Shown here in pieces: positions 17,180-24,856 of a stretch of DNA of 64,000 nt. A program made the translations under genes and the position numbers. The notes below the pieces were generated by a model that made no database searches, was not told where the DNA came from, and saw only the letters and a list, made by a program, of their open reading frames with translations. The first letter of the stretch is position 1, and each line of letters begins with the position of its first letter. Source of the stretch: Pseudomonas sp. (lineage in GTDB: Bacteria; Pseudomonadota; Gammaproteobacteria; Pseudomonadales; Pseudomonadaceae); contig NZ_JAUXMX010000040.1 in the NCBI RefSeq assembly GCF_030683065.1, forward strand, positions 1 to 64,000. Reading direction: 5' to 3'.

Positions 17180-17910
17180 CGCCTCGCACCCGCCTTACGC
17201 CCATCGCCGTCTTATTAAGCCTAGGTTTGCTGGTAGCCCAGCCGGCGAACGCAATGACCGTCATCGACCCGACCAACCTGGTGCAAAACATGCTGACCGC
17301 GGTGCGCACCCTGGAGGTGATCAACAACCAGGCCAGCCAACTGCAGAACGAAACGCAGATGCTGCTGAACCAGGCCCGCAACCTGGAAACCCTGGACATC
17401 AACGTGCTCAATCGCTTGCGCACGACCCTGGCTAGCACCGAGCGATTGCTGGCCGAGGCCCAAGGTTTGGCTTTTGACGTACAGCGTCTGGACCAGGAAT
17501 TTACCCGTCTGTATCCAGCCGAATACACCAGCTCCGTCAGTGACGAGCGCATGGCTCAGGACACACGCGCGCGTTGGAAGCAGGGACTTGATGGCCTGCA
17601 CACCGCCATGCGCATGCAAGCCCAGGTGGCGCAGAACCTGGCCCAGGACGAGAGCGTGCTGGCCGACCTGGTCAACCGAAGTCAGTCGGCCAGCGGCGCA
17701 CTGCAGGCCAGCCAGGCCACCAACCAACTGCTGGCCCTGCAGGCCAAGCAGTCGATCCAGGCGCAGCAGTTGCAGATCACCCAGAACCGCGCCATCGCCC
17801 TGGAGCTGGCGCGCCAGGCTGCGGCGGTAGAGGAAGCCCGCGAACTGCGGCGGCGCTTTATGGGCAGCGGCACGCCCTACACCCCTCATCCCGTGCAGTT
17901 CTACCGGTAG
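17176..17910 (+). CDS. trbJ: TrbJ, VirB5-like periplasmic protein
   Basis: A 244-aa protein with a signal peptide (to about residue 25, PANAM) and a long helical body rich in Gln and Ala (NNQASQLQNETQMLLNQARN). TrbJ/VirB5 proteins are minor pilus-tip components involved in recipient contact. The 4-bp overlap with trbE keeps it in the operon. Confidence 0.88.
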   Translation: MTPRTRLTPIAVLLSLGLLVAQPANAMTVIDPTNLVQNMLTAVRTLEVINNQASQLQNETQMLLNQARNLETLDINVLNRLRTTLASTERLLAEAQGLAFDVQRLDQEFTRLYPAEYTSSVSDERMAQDTRARWKQGLDGLHTAMRMQAQVAQNLAQDESVLADLVNRSQSASGALQASQATNQLLALQAKQSIQAQQLQITQNRAIALELARQAAAVEEARELRRRFMGSGTPYTPHPVQFYR

Positions 17911-17921
17911 TGGGGGGTGCT

Positions 17922-18113
17922 ATGAAAGCTCCATTGCTGATAACGGTTCTGCTCGTACTGGCTGCCTGTGGCAGCGGCGGCAAACCCGATGAAGCCAGGC
18001 AGCACGCGCCTCTGCATGAGCGTTTTTACTCTGGTTGCGCTCTGCCAGATGAGTTCCAGACTCCCGAAAGCCTGCCAGCCATTCCCGCGAGTTTCGAGGG
18101 GGACGTGCAGTGA
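17922..18113 (+). CDS. trbK: TrbK-type small lipoprotein (entry exclusion)
   Basis: A 63-aa lipoprotein precursor. A short hydrophobic signal ends in the lipobox LAAC (Cys near residue 17), followed by a hydrophilic tail with one further Cys. Its place between trbJ and trbL is that of trbK, which in RP4-like systems blocks redundant entry of the same element. Sequence similarity beyond the lipoprotein form cannot be judged by eye. The ATG at 17922 has a GGGGGG site, and the stop overlaps the GTG of trbL. Confidence 0.7.
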   Translation: MKAPLLITVLLVLAACGSGGKPDEARQHAPLHERFYSGCALPDEFQTPESLPAIPASFEGDVQ

Positions 18114-19294
18114 ACGATGTCAGCGTGATCGATCATTTCCTCGATGTGTTCTCGCGCTACATCGATTCGGGTTTCGGCCTGCTCGGCGGCGAGGTGGCTT
18201 TTCTCACCCTCACGCTGGTGGTGATCGACATGACCCTGGCCGGCCTGTTCTGGACCATGGGCGGAGAGGACGTTATCAGCAAGCTGATCAAGAAGACCCT
18301 CTATGTCGGAGCCTTCGCCTTCATCATCGGCAACTTCAATACCCTGGCCGAGATCATCTTCCGCTCCTTCGCCGGGCTGGGCCTGCTTGCCTCAGGCTCC
18401 GCGCTGACCCAAGCCGAGTTTCTCCAGCCAGGACGGTTGGCGTCCATCGGCATCGAAGCTGGCCGACCTATGCTGGAGCAAATCAGCAATCTCAGTGGCT
18501 TCCCCAAAGTCTTCGGAAACCTTGACACCATCGTTGTCCTGCTCCTTGCCTGGACTGTGGTGGTGATCAGCTTCTTTATCCTGGCCATCCAGCTGTTCGT
18601 CACGCTGATCGAGTTCAAGTTGACCACCCTCGCCGGCTTCGTCCTAGTGCCCTTCGCGCTGTGGAACAAGACCGCCTTTCTCGCTGAGAAGGTGCTGGGC
18701 AATGTGGTTTCCTCTGGTATCAAGGTGCTGGTGCTGGTGCTGGCGGTGATAGTAGGCATCGGCTCCAGTCTGTTCGCTGAGTTTCAGACGTTGACGGACA
18801 AGCCCTCCATCGATCACGCGCTGGTAGTCATGCTCGCCGCCCTGGCGCTGTTGGGCCTGGGCATTTTTGGCCCTGGTATCGCCACCGGCCTGGTCTCCGG
18901 TGCACCGCAACTGGGTGCCGGAGCCGCTGCCGGCACTGCCCTTGGCGCCGCGGGGATGGCGGCTGGAGCTGCGGCGCTTGCCACAGGTGTCGGCGGTGCC
19001 GTGATGGCCGGCGCACGTATGGCTCCGGGCGCAGCACGCCTGGCCATGGGCGGCGCACAAACGGCGAACACCCCCATGCCCCAGGGAGCCCAGCCAGCAG
19101 GATCTATAGCAGGTAGCGCCTCCGCTGCGAGCGCCGCGCCAGGCGCGCCCGCCAAGCAACCCGACTGGGCCAAACGCCTACAGCGCAAGCAACAACTCAC
19201 CCATGCCGCCACCACCGTTGCCCACACCCTGCGTGGTGGTGATGCCGGCGGTTCAGCTCCTGGACCACAGGTGCGCGACCCATCGAATTCGTGA
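18110..19294 (+). CDS. trbL: TrbL, VirB6-type channel membrane protein
   Basis: A 394-aa polytopic inner-membrane protein with about six hydrophobic helices between residues 15 and 265, among them LTLTLVVIDMTLAGLFW and IVVLLLAWTVVVISFFIL. A Gly/Ala-rich, flexible C-terminal tail follows. It forms part of the DNA path through the inner membrane. It starts with GTG at 18110, overlapping the trbK stop, with GAGGGGG upstream. Confidence 0.88.
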   Translation: MNDVSVIDHFLDVFSRYIDSGFGLLGGEVAFLTLTLVVIDMTLAGLFWTMGGEDVISKLIKKTLYVGAFAFIIGNFNTLAEIIFRSFAGLGLLASGSALTQAEFLQPGRLASIGIEAGRPMLEQISNLSGFPKVFGNLDTIVVLLLAWTVVVISFFILAIQLFVTLIEFKLTTLAGFVLVPFALWNKTAFLAEKVLGNVVSSGIKVLVLVLAVIVGIGSSLFAEFQTLTDKPSIDHALVVMLAALALLGLGIFGPGIATGLVSGAPQLGAGAAAGTALGAAGMAAGAAALATGVGGAVMAGARMAPGAARLAMGGAQTANTPMPQGAQPAGSIAGSASAASAAPGAPAKQPDWAKRLQRKQQLTHAATTVAHTLRGGDAGGSAPGPQVRDPSNS

Positions 19295-19306
19295 AGGAGA
19301 ACAAGC

Positions 19307-20014
19307 ATGCGATTCAAGCGCCCTCAGGTGCGTTACAGCGACACTCCGGCACCTGCAACGCCTTACCAGAGAGCGGCGCAGGTATGGGATCAGCGTATGG
19401 GGGCAAGCCTGGCGCAAGCGAAGAACTGGCGCTTGATGGCCTTCGGCTGCCTGAGCCTGGCCTTGCTGATGGCTGGTGGTCTGGTCTGGCGTTCGGCCCA
19501 GTCGATGGTCACGCCCTATGTGGTGGAGGTCGACAGTGCCGGCCAGGTGCGGGCAGTTGGCGAGGCGGCCAGCACCTACCAACCCAACGATGCGCAGATG
19601 GCTCACCACCTGGCGCGCTTTATCGGTCTGGTGCGCTCGCTATCCATCGACCCTGTTGTGGTACGGCAGAACTGGCTGGAGGCCTACCACTACACCACCG
19701 ACCGGGGCGCTGCGACGCTCAACGACTATGCCCGCGCCAACGATCCCTTTACCCGAGTCGGCAAGGAATCGGTGACCGTCGAGTTGAGCAGTGTCGTGCG
19801 CGCCAGTGACAACTCGTTCCAGGTGCGCTGGAACGAGCGCCGCTATGTGAATGGCGCGGCTGCGGGCATAGAGCGCTGGACTGCGGTGATATCGATCGTG
19901 TTGCAGCCTCCACGTAGCGAGGAAAAGCTGCGCCGCAATCCTCTGGGCATCTACGTCAACGGCCTGTCGTGGAGCCGTGAACTGGACACTACGCAAGGAG
20001 CCAAGACCCCATGA
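19307..20014 (+). CDS. trbF: TrbF, VirB8-like assembly protein
   Basis: A 235-aa bitopic protein. A cytoplasmic N-terminus has the family segment NPYQRAAQVWDQR-like (here TPYQRAAQVWDQR), then one membrane helix at about residues 43-62 and a periplasmic NTF2-like VirB8 domain (VRSLSIDPVVVRQNWLEAYH, FQVRWNER, then PLGIYVNGLSWSREL). It nucleates the channel core. A GAAGGAG site precedes the ATG. It overlaps trbG by 4 bp. Confidence 0.92.
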   Translation: MRFKRPQVRYSDTPAPATPYQRAAQVWDQRMGASLAQAKNWRLMAFGCLSLALLMAGGLVWRSAQSMVTPYVVEVDSAGQVRAVGEAASTYQPNDAQMAHHLARFIGLVRSLSIDPVVVRQNWLEAYHYTTDRGAATLNDYARANDPFTRVGKESVTVELSSVVRASDNSFQVRWNERRYVNGAAAGIERWTAVISIVLQPPRSEEKLRRNPLGIYVNGLSWSRELDTTQGAKTP

Positions 20015-21003
20015 AGACCTCCACCTACCTTTACGCCTGCCCTCTCCTGCTGGCCATGCTGGCCGGTTGCGCCAGCCAGGGTAAACCGCCGCCTACCATT
20101 GCCCTCGACGAGCCAGTGGAAGCCCAACGCCTGCCGGAACCGCCCAAGCCCATCGAGGTGGTGGCAGTGCCGCAGCCACTGGCCTTGCCGGCACAGCTGA
20201 AACCGCTTCCAGATACCAAGCCGACCACCCCTGCCAAGGAACCCGCCGATGAGCAGGTGCGTGTCTCACGTGCCAACCGGGACGCGCGCATTGCGCCAAC
20301 CCGGGAGGGCTATATCAACGCCATTCAGGTGTGGCCGTTTTCCGATGGCGCGCTGTATCAGGTGTACACCAGCCCAGGCCGGGTGACGGTGATCAACCTG
20401 CAGGCAAGCGAAGAACTGGTCACCGTGGCCGCAGGCGACACCGTGCGCTGGATCGTTGGCGAAACCTCCAGCGGCAGTGGTGAGGAGCTTCGCATCAGTG
20501 TGCTGGTTAAACCCACACGCAGCGACCTCAAGACCAACCTGGTCATCACCACGACGCGGCGCACCTACCTGATCGAACTGACGTCTACCGAGCAGGCCTG
20601 GATGGCCTCGGCGTCCTGGGATTACCCCAAGGATCGCATGCTCGCACTGCAGCGTCGGGCCAACGCCGCTCAGGCGGCAGCACCGGTCGAAGCCGGCCTG
20701 GCGTTGGAGCAGTTGCGTTTTCGCTATGCGATCAGTGGCAGCAATCCGCCGTGGAAGCCGCTGCGCGCGTTCGACGACGGTCAGAAGGTCTATATCCAGT
20801 TTCCTGCGGGCATCGCCCAAGGCGAACTGCCGCCGTTGTTCGTCATCGGCCCGGAGGGCGACGGCCAGTTAGTCAACTACCGCTTCCGCTCGCCCTACTA
20901 CATCGTGGATCGGCTGTTCGGTGCCGCCGAGTTGCGCCTCGGCGCAGACAAGGGCGATGTGGTGAGGATCGAGCGCACCGATGGTATAGCGCGGAGGCCC
21001 TGA
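20011..21003 (+). CDS. trbG: TrbG, VirB9-like outer-membrane core protein
   Basis: A 330-aa outer-membrane core component. The signal peptide ends in the lipobox LAGC, so it is probably a lipoprotein. A Pro-rich stretch (about 25-80) leads to the VirB9/TrbG/CagX domain, with DGALYQVYTSPGRVTVINLQ near 110 and, toward the end, FDDGQKVYIQFP and VNYRFRSPYYIVDRLF. It forms the periplasmic/outer-membrane ring with TrbI. Confidence 0.92.
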   Translation: MKTSTYLYACPLLLAMLAGCASQGKPPPTIALDEPVEAQRLPEPPKPIEVVAVPQPLALPAQLKPLPDTKPTTPAKEPADEQVRVSRANRDARIAPTREGYINAIQVWPFSDGALYQVYTSPGRVTVINLQASEELVTVAAGDTVRWIVGETSSGSGEELRISVLVKPTRSDLKTNLVITTTRRTYLIELTSTEQAWMASASWDYPKDRMLALQRRANAAQAAAPVEAGLALEQLRFRYAISGSNPPWKPLRAFDDGQKVYIQFPAGIAQGELPPLFVIGPEGDGQLVNYRFRSPYYIVDRLFGAAELRLGADKGDVVRIERTDGIARRP

Positions 21004-21005
21004 GC

Positions 21006-22307
21006 ATGAGCGCTGTCGATAACGTCCAGGATACCCAGTCCGCAGAGCTACCGTCCAAGGTGGCCCCGGAAAGTCTCGAACTGCGTGCGCAACCGCGCCC
21101 GGTCACGCGCCTCAACCCGCGGATGCTGGCCGTCCTAGCGGGTGGGCTGGCCACTGCAGTGCTCGGCGCCATGCTCTGGTCACTGCAGCCGCCACAGCGC
21201 CGGCAAGGTGCAGAGCAAACCGAGTTGTACAACGTCGACCGCGTGGCCCGTTCCGAGGGGCTGGAGCAGTTACCCGCCGACTACTCGCAACTGCCGCCAC
21301 CCTCGGCACCCGAAGTGCCGCAACTGGGGCCACCCCTGCCCGGCGATCTGGGCGGGCCCATCCTCAGAGCGGAGCAGCAGGCCCAGAGCTATGACTACCG
21401 CCATGCGGGCCCTGACCCGGCTGAGGCCGAGCGCCTGGCCAGGCTCAAGGAAGCCGAAGAAGCAGCGCTGTCCTCCGTATTTTTCCGCTCGGGTGGCGGG
21501 CGAACGACAAGTACCAGTGCCCCGACCGAAAGCCCGCCGATACATTCGCGACTGACCGGATTCGATCCCATGGCGGCCGGGCTCGCCTCGACTGCCGCAG
21601 TCCCTGCAAGCGCCGGATCAACGCAGAACAGCCAGGAGCAGAAAGAGGCGTTTCTCAGTAAATCCGCATCCCCACAAATACGTAATTCTGGATTTGTGCA
21701 AATGCCCGGCTCGCCCTACCAGGTCATGGCCGGCACCGTGATCGCTGCTGCCCTGGTCACCGGTATCAAATCAGACCTACCGGGCGATGTAATCGCCACG
21801 GTGACCGAACCAGTCTACGACAGTGCCACCGGCCAGCATGTGCTAATCCCCCAAGGTTCGCGTCTGCTGGGCCGCTATAACAGCCAGGTGAGCTACGGCC
21901 AGAGTCGCGTGCAGGTGGTGTGGCAGCGGGTGATCCTGCCGGACGCCTCGTCCTTCCAACTCGACAACCTAGTTGGCAGCGACACCGCCGGCTATGCCGG
22001 CCTAGAAGATGGCGTTGACTGGCACTGGGACCGCATTGCCGCCGGCGCAGCCATGACCAGCCTGCTAGGTATCGGCGCCGAACTCGCAGCTCCTACCAAC
22101 CGCACCGACGGCGACCGAATCATCATCGCCGGGCGCGACAGCCTGCAGGACACGGTCAACCAGGTCGGCCAGGAAGTCACCCGGCGCAATCTCGATATCC
22201 AGCCCACGCTGACCCAACGCCCAGGGTTGCCACTGCGCGTGATCGTCAACCGTGACCTGGCACTACGCCCTTACCAACCCTTGTTCATTCAACGGAGGAA
22301 CCATTAA
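21006..22307 (+). CDS. trbI: TrbI, VirB10-like channel protein
   Basis: A 433-aa protein spanning the envelope. A short cytoplasmic part and one membrane helix (about residues 40-60) are followed by a Pro-rich periplasmic linker and the C-terminal VirB10/TrbI beta barrel (SPYQVMAGTVIAAALVTGI, LIPQGSRLLGRYNSQV, then RPGLPLRVIVNRDLALRPY). It senses ATP use at the inner membrane and gates the outer-membrane pore. The ATG at 21006 lies just after the trbG stop. A longer in-frame stretch upstream is inside trbG and not used. Confidence 0.92.
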   Translation: MSAVDNVQDTQSAELPSKVAPESLELRAQPRPVTRLNPRMLAVLAGGLATAVLGAMLWSLQPPQRRQGAEQTELYNVDRVARSEGLEQLPADYSQLPPPSAPEVPQLGPPLPGDLGGPILRAEQQAQSYDYRHAGPDPAEAERLARLKEAEEAALSSVFFRSGGGRTTSTSAPTESPPIHSRLTGFDPMAAGLASTAAVPASAGSTQNSQEQKEAFLSKSASPQIRNSGFVQMPGSPYQVMAGTVIAAALVTGIKSDLPGDVIATVTEPVYDSATGQHVLIPQGSRLLGRYNSQVSYGQSRVQVVWQRVILPDASSFQLDNLVGSDTAGYAGLEDGVDWHWDRIAAGAAMTSLLGIGAELAAPTNRTDGDRIIIAGRDSLQDTVNQVGQEVTRRNLDIQPTLTQRPGLPLRVIVNRDLALRPYQPLFIQRRNH

Positions 22308-22525
22308 TGAGCATGAACAAGCTACGTCTCGGCCCCTTGCCCAAGACCGAGAACCTGAAAGTCACCTTTACCTGTCCAGCCAGCCTGAAGGCTGACCTTG
22401 AGCGCTATGCGGCGTTGCACGCGCAGGCCTATGGCGAAGAGGTCGATGCCCTGACGCTCATCCCGCACATGCTGGAAGCGTTTATGGCGAGGGACCGGGT
22501 GTTCAGAAGAGCCACCACGGGCTAA
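22307..22525 (+). CDS. DUF2274 protein
   Basis: A 72-aa protein starting on the last base of the trbI stop codon (TAATG). The pattern KLRLGPLPKTENLKVTFTCP then LKADLERYAALHAQAYGE matches DUF2274, which regularly follows trbI in Tn4371-type elements. Its function is unknown. The small basic/helical form suggests a ribbon-helix-helix-like DNA-binding protein, which would suit a late-operon regulator, but this is a guess. Confidence 0.8.
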   Translation: MSMNKLRLGPLPKTENLKVTFTCPASLKADLERYAALHAQAYGEEVDALTLIPHMLEAFMARDRVFRRATTG

Positions 22526-22800
22526 GGGCATAGACAGCGTGCCACTCGACCGCCAGTAGGACGCCAAAAAAAATCGGAGTCGGTATGCACTGCCATACGT
22601 GAATATCTGGTATCTGCAACTAGTTAAACCGTAGGAGTGGGCCGGGCTGGAGGTTTACCGCTGATTGCCTGGATGCCATTCAGGGGCCGCCATTTCCCGA
22701 GTCTCGCCCGGTTTATCTGCTGCAAAACGTGCGCCGCTCCCCGCATAATGCAGCCATTGTAGACCCGGCCTTCTCGCCAGAAAGGAATCGACGTACCCCC

Positions 22801-23544
22801 ATGTTTGACACCAGGATGAGCATGACGGATCAGGAAAAGCAGCTGGAGGCCGAGGCCCTGGCGTTTGCTAAGGCAAACAAAAAAGCCATCGCCAAGCGCC
22901 TGACCGATCCGACCATTTTCCTGCCGGAAGACGACCCGGTTTCGGTGTTTATGGCCGGCTCGCCGGGCGCAGGCAAGACAGAAACCTCCATTGAGCTACT
23001 AGAGCTGTACCAGCAGAATGGCAACCGGGTGCTGCGGATTGACCCGGATGAACTACGCAACGAGCTGCCTGGCTATACCGGCGACAACTCCTGGCTGTTC
23101 CAGCGTGCGATTTCCATCCTCGTGGAAAAGATTCACGACCTGGCGCTGAAACAGAAGCAGAGCTTTTTGCTCGATGGCACCTTGTCGAACTATGAGGTGG
23201 CGGAAAAAAATCTGCAGCGTTCCCTGGATAAACTGCGTTTTGTACAGATACTGTATGTGTATCAGGAGCCGCATTTCGCGTGGGATTTTGTCCGCGCTCG
23301 CGAGGCAGCTGAAGGGCGGCGCATCCGACCTGAGCATTTCATCCAGCAGTACTTTGCCGCCCGTGACGTGGCCAACCGCTTGAAGCGGCAGTTCGGCAAG
23401 ACCATCCGGGTCGATCTGCTACAGAAGGACAATGACGGATCACACCGCGCATACCATGCGAACATCGATCAAATTGACAACCATGTGGCCGAAAAATATG
23501 ATCGTGCATCCCTAGAGCGGATGCTCAACTTGAGCGAGGCCTAA
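22801..23544 (+). CDS. Zeta-toxin-family kinase
   Basis: A 247-aa protein with the zeta P-loop kinase fold: AGSPGAGKTETSIELL near residue 47, the substrate/base segment RIDPDELRNELPGY, then DGTLSNYEVAEKN and the Arg-rich lid (RAREAAEGRRIRPEHFI). Zeta toxins phosphorylate UDP-N-acetylglucosamine and block wall synthesis. The start is uncertain: 22801 is the first plausible ATG, but the ATG at 22822 has the better spaced AGGA site. The classical epsilon antitoxin gene is not found upstream. A 52-aa gene follows after one base and may be the partner. Confidence 0.85.
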   Translation: MFDTRMSMTDQEKQLEAEALAFAKANKKAIAKRLTDPTIFLPEDDPVSVFMAGSPGAGKTETSIELLELYQQNGNRVLRIDPDELRNELPGYTGDNSWLFQRAISILVEKIHDLALKQKQSFLLDGTLSNYEVAEKNLQRSLDKLRFVQILYVYQEPHFAWDFVRAREAAEGRRIRPEHFIQQYFAARDVANRLKRQFGKTIRVDLLQKDNDGSHRAYHANIDQIDNHVAEKYDRASLERMLNLSEA

Positions 23545-23545
23545 A

Positions 23546-23704
23546 ATGTTCGGCATCACCAAAGCAAAGACTGTCCCCTCCACCCCCTTTGCTGATTTCA
23601 TTCGTAACGCCTCTTCTGGCGAGAAGAAGCGTGTGTATGAGCGCGTGTTGAAAAAAGCCACCGAGCGTCAAAATCGCGTGCTGGCAGAGGCAGCCAGCAA
23701 GTAA
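23546..23704 (+). CDS. 52-aa protein coupled to the zeta toxin
   Basis: A short basic, helical protein (KTVPSTPFADFIRNASSGEK, then KKRVYERVLKKATERQNRVL) starting one base after the zeta stop, so translationally coupled. It has no signal peptide or membrane segment. I recall similar small genes after zeta-type genes in proteobacterial islands. It could be the antidote, although classical epsilon is larger and lies upstream of zeta. The family is otherwise unrecognised. Confidence 0.65.
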   Translation: MFGITKAKTVPSTPFADFIRNASSGEKKRVYERVLKKATERQNRVLAEAASK

Positions 23705-23739
23705 CTCAGCGTCTTTCTGACTTCTATCCCCCATTATTA

Positions 23740-24027
23740 ATGGTCATATTCAACCCGCCACATCCCGGCGAAACGCTGCTCGAAGACGTGATACCCGAAC
23801 TGGGCATCAGCATTGCCGAACTGGCCCGTCGCCTTGGTTTTGCACGTGAATCCTTGTCCCTCGTCCTGCACGGCCAGGCACCGATCAGCCCAGACCTGGC
23901 CGTTCGCCTGGAACGGGCCGGCGTTGGCAGAGCACGCACCTGGCTGGACGTACAAACCGATTATGACTTGTGGCAAGCAAGGCATCGCGAGCAACCCCAT
24001 ATCGAGCGCTTTGCCGCCATCGCTTAA
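23740..24027 (+). CDS. HigA-type antitoxin (no HigB beside it)
   Basis: A 95-aa XRE/HigA-family DNA-binding protein. The NPPHPGETLLEDVIPELGIS opening is the HigA hallmark, followed by a helix-turn-helix (IAELARRLGFARESLSLVLH) and PISPDLAVRLERAG. HigA usually neutralises a HigB mRNA interferase encoded directly upstream. Here the upstream genes are the zeta toxin and a 52-aa gene, 36 bp away, so it may regulate that pair or be a solitary survivor of a HigBA module. Confidence 0.82.
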   Translation: MVIFNPPHPGETLLEDVIPELGISIAELARRLGFARESLSLVLHGQAPISPDLAVRLERAGVGRARTWLDVQTDYDLWQARHREQPHIERFAAIA

Positions 24028-24212
24028 TGGCTAACCGGCAAAATACGGAGCAAGGCGGTGAAACGCTGGCGCAGCACATGATCCCTGGGCTGCCAACGCC
24101 CTCGGACTCATCCACGGCCCGATCTACCGCGGTCGACACCAGACGTTCGGAAGATGCCGACCTATGACATTAAGAAAAAACCAATACAAACGCCTGAAAT
24201 AAAGGTCTTCTT

Positions 24213-24236
24213 GCCTCAGTTAAGAAAAACTGAGGC
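24213..24236. other. Hairpin in the HigA-AbiEi gap
   Basis: A perfect 9-bp stem (GCCTCAGTT / AACTGAGGC) with a 6-base loop, lying in about 255 bp without a gene. There is no following T-run, so terminator function is doubtful. Confidence 0.45.
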
Positions 24237-24283
24237 TCAGAGTCGGCCTAAAGGATTTTTGACATGCACCTAGTCGGATATGT

Positions 24284-24481
24284 CTATCCCAGGTGCTCAT
24301 CCAGATCCGCCGGCAAGGTTATTTGGTAAGTCGGGTTCAAGTGCCCCCCAGGGACCAGGCAGCGCTTCCCCTTGCCGAGATACACACCATCCAGCGAAAC
24401 ATGATCCAGCCAGGCATGCTGGTGACGGTCGGCAAGTGCTAGGAATAGCTGCTTGGCCTTTATGCTGGTGCAATGGCACCC
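24284..24481 (-). pseudogene. C-terminal remnant of an AbiEi-type antitoxin
   Basis: About 65 codons read like the end of the AbiEi_3 C-terminal domain: CTSIKAKQLFLALADRHQHA, then DGVYLGKGKRCLVPGGHLNP and TYQITLP before a stop. AbiEi is the transcriptional antitoxin of the type IV AbiE phage-defence pair. The N-terminal winged-helix and the rest of the roughly 200-residue upstream part are absent, and no AbiEii nucleotidyltransferase gene is seen. It is a fragment left by deletion. Confidence 0.6.
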
Positions 24482-24580
24482 CTGACCCACCCACACCTAC
24501 GCCCCCATTTTCTACAGCTGGTTTTAATCATGACCTCTGCCTCTTAGGCTGCGAATAGGATAATCAATGAGGCACGTGGA

Positions 24581-24856
24581 GTGATGAAGACACTGTTTTT
24601 GCTAATGACTCAATACGACGGACAAGCTGTCATCCCCATCGACTGGGTTTGCCGCGACTTTCTTGGATTGTCGGTGGACAAGTTCAAACGCAAAAGGCTC
24701 ATGGGTGAGATTGATCTGCCGGTAGTGCGCCTCGGCGCAAACTCCCAGAAGGCAAACCTTGGAATACACCTCGAGGATCTCGCTGCCTATATCGACAGGC
24801 AGCGAGCGGCAGCGATCAAAGAAAGGGATCAGTTGACGGGACGGCGCTTAGCCTGA
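24581..24856 (+). CDS. PrtN-family activator / probable recombination directionality factor
   Basis: A 91-aa protein with the PrtN-family pattern: LFLLMTQYDGQAVIPIDWVC, then KFKRKRLMGEIDLPVVRL and GIHLEDLAAYIDRQR. It is a small winged-helix DNA-binding protein. PrtN itself activates pyocin genes. Family members beside integrase genes in Pseudomonas islands probably act like excisionases. The GTG at 24581 has GAGG 8 bases upstream. ATG at 24584 is an alternative. Its 3' end overlaps the integrase 3' end by 28 bp in convergent orientation, so high expression of one may disturb the other. Confidence 0.75.
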   Translation: MMKTLFLLMTQYDGQAVIPIDWVCRDFLGLSVDKFKRKRLMGEIDLPVVRLGANSQKANLGIHLEDLAAYIDRQRAAAIKERDQLTGRRLA

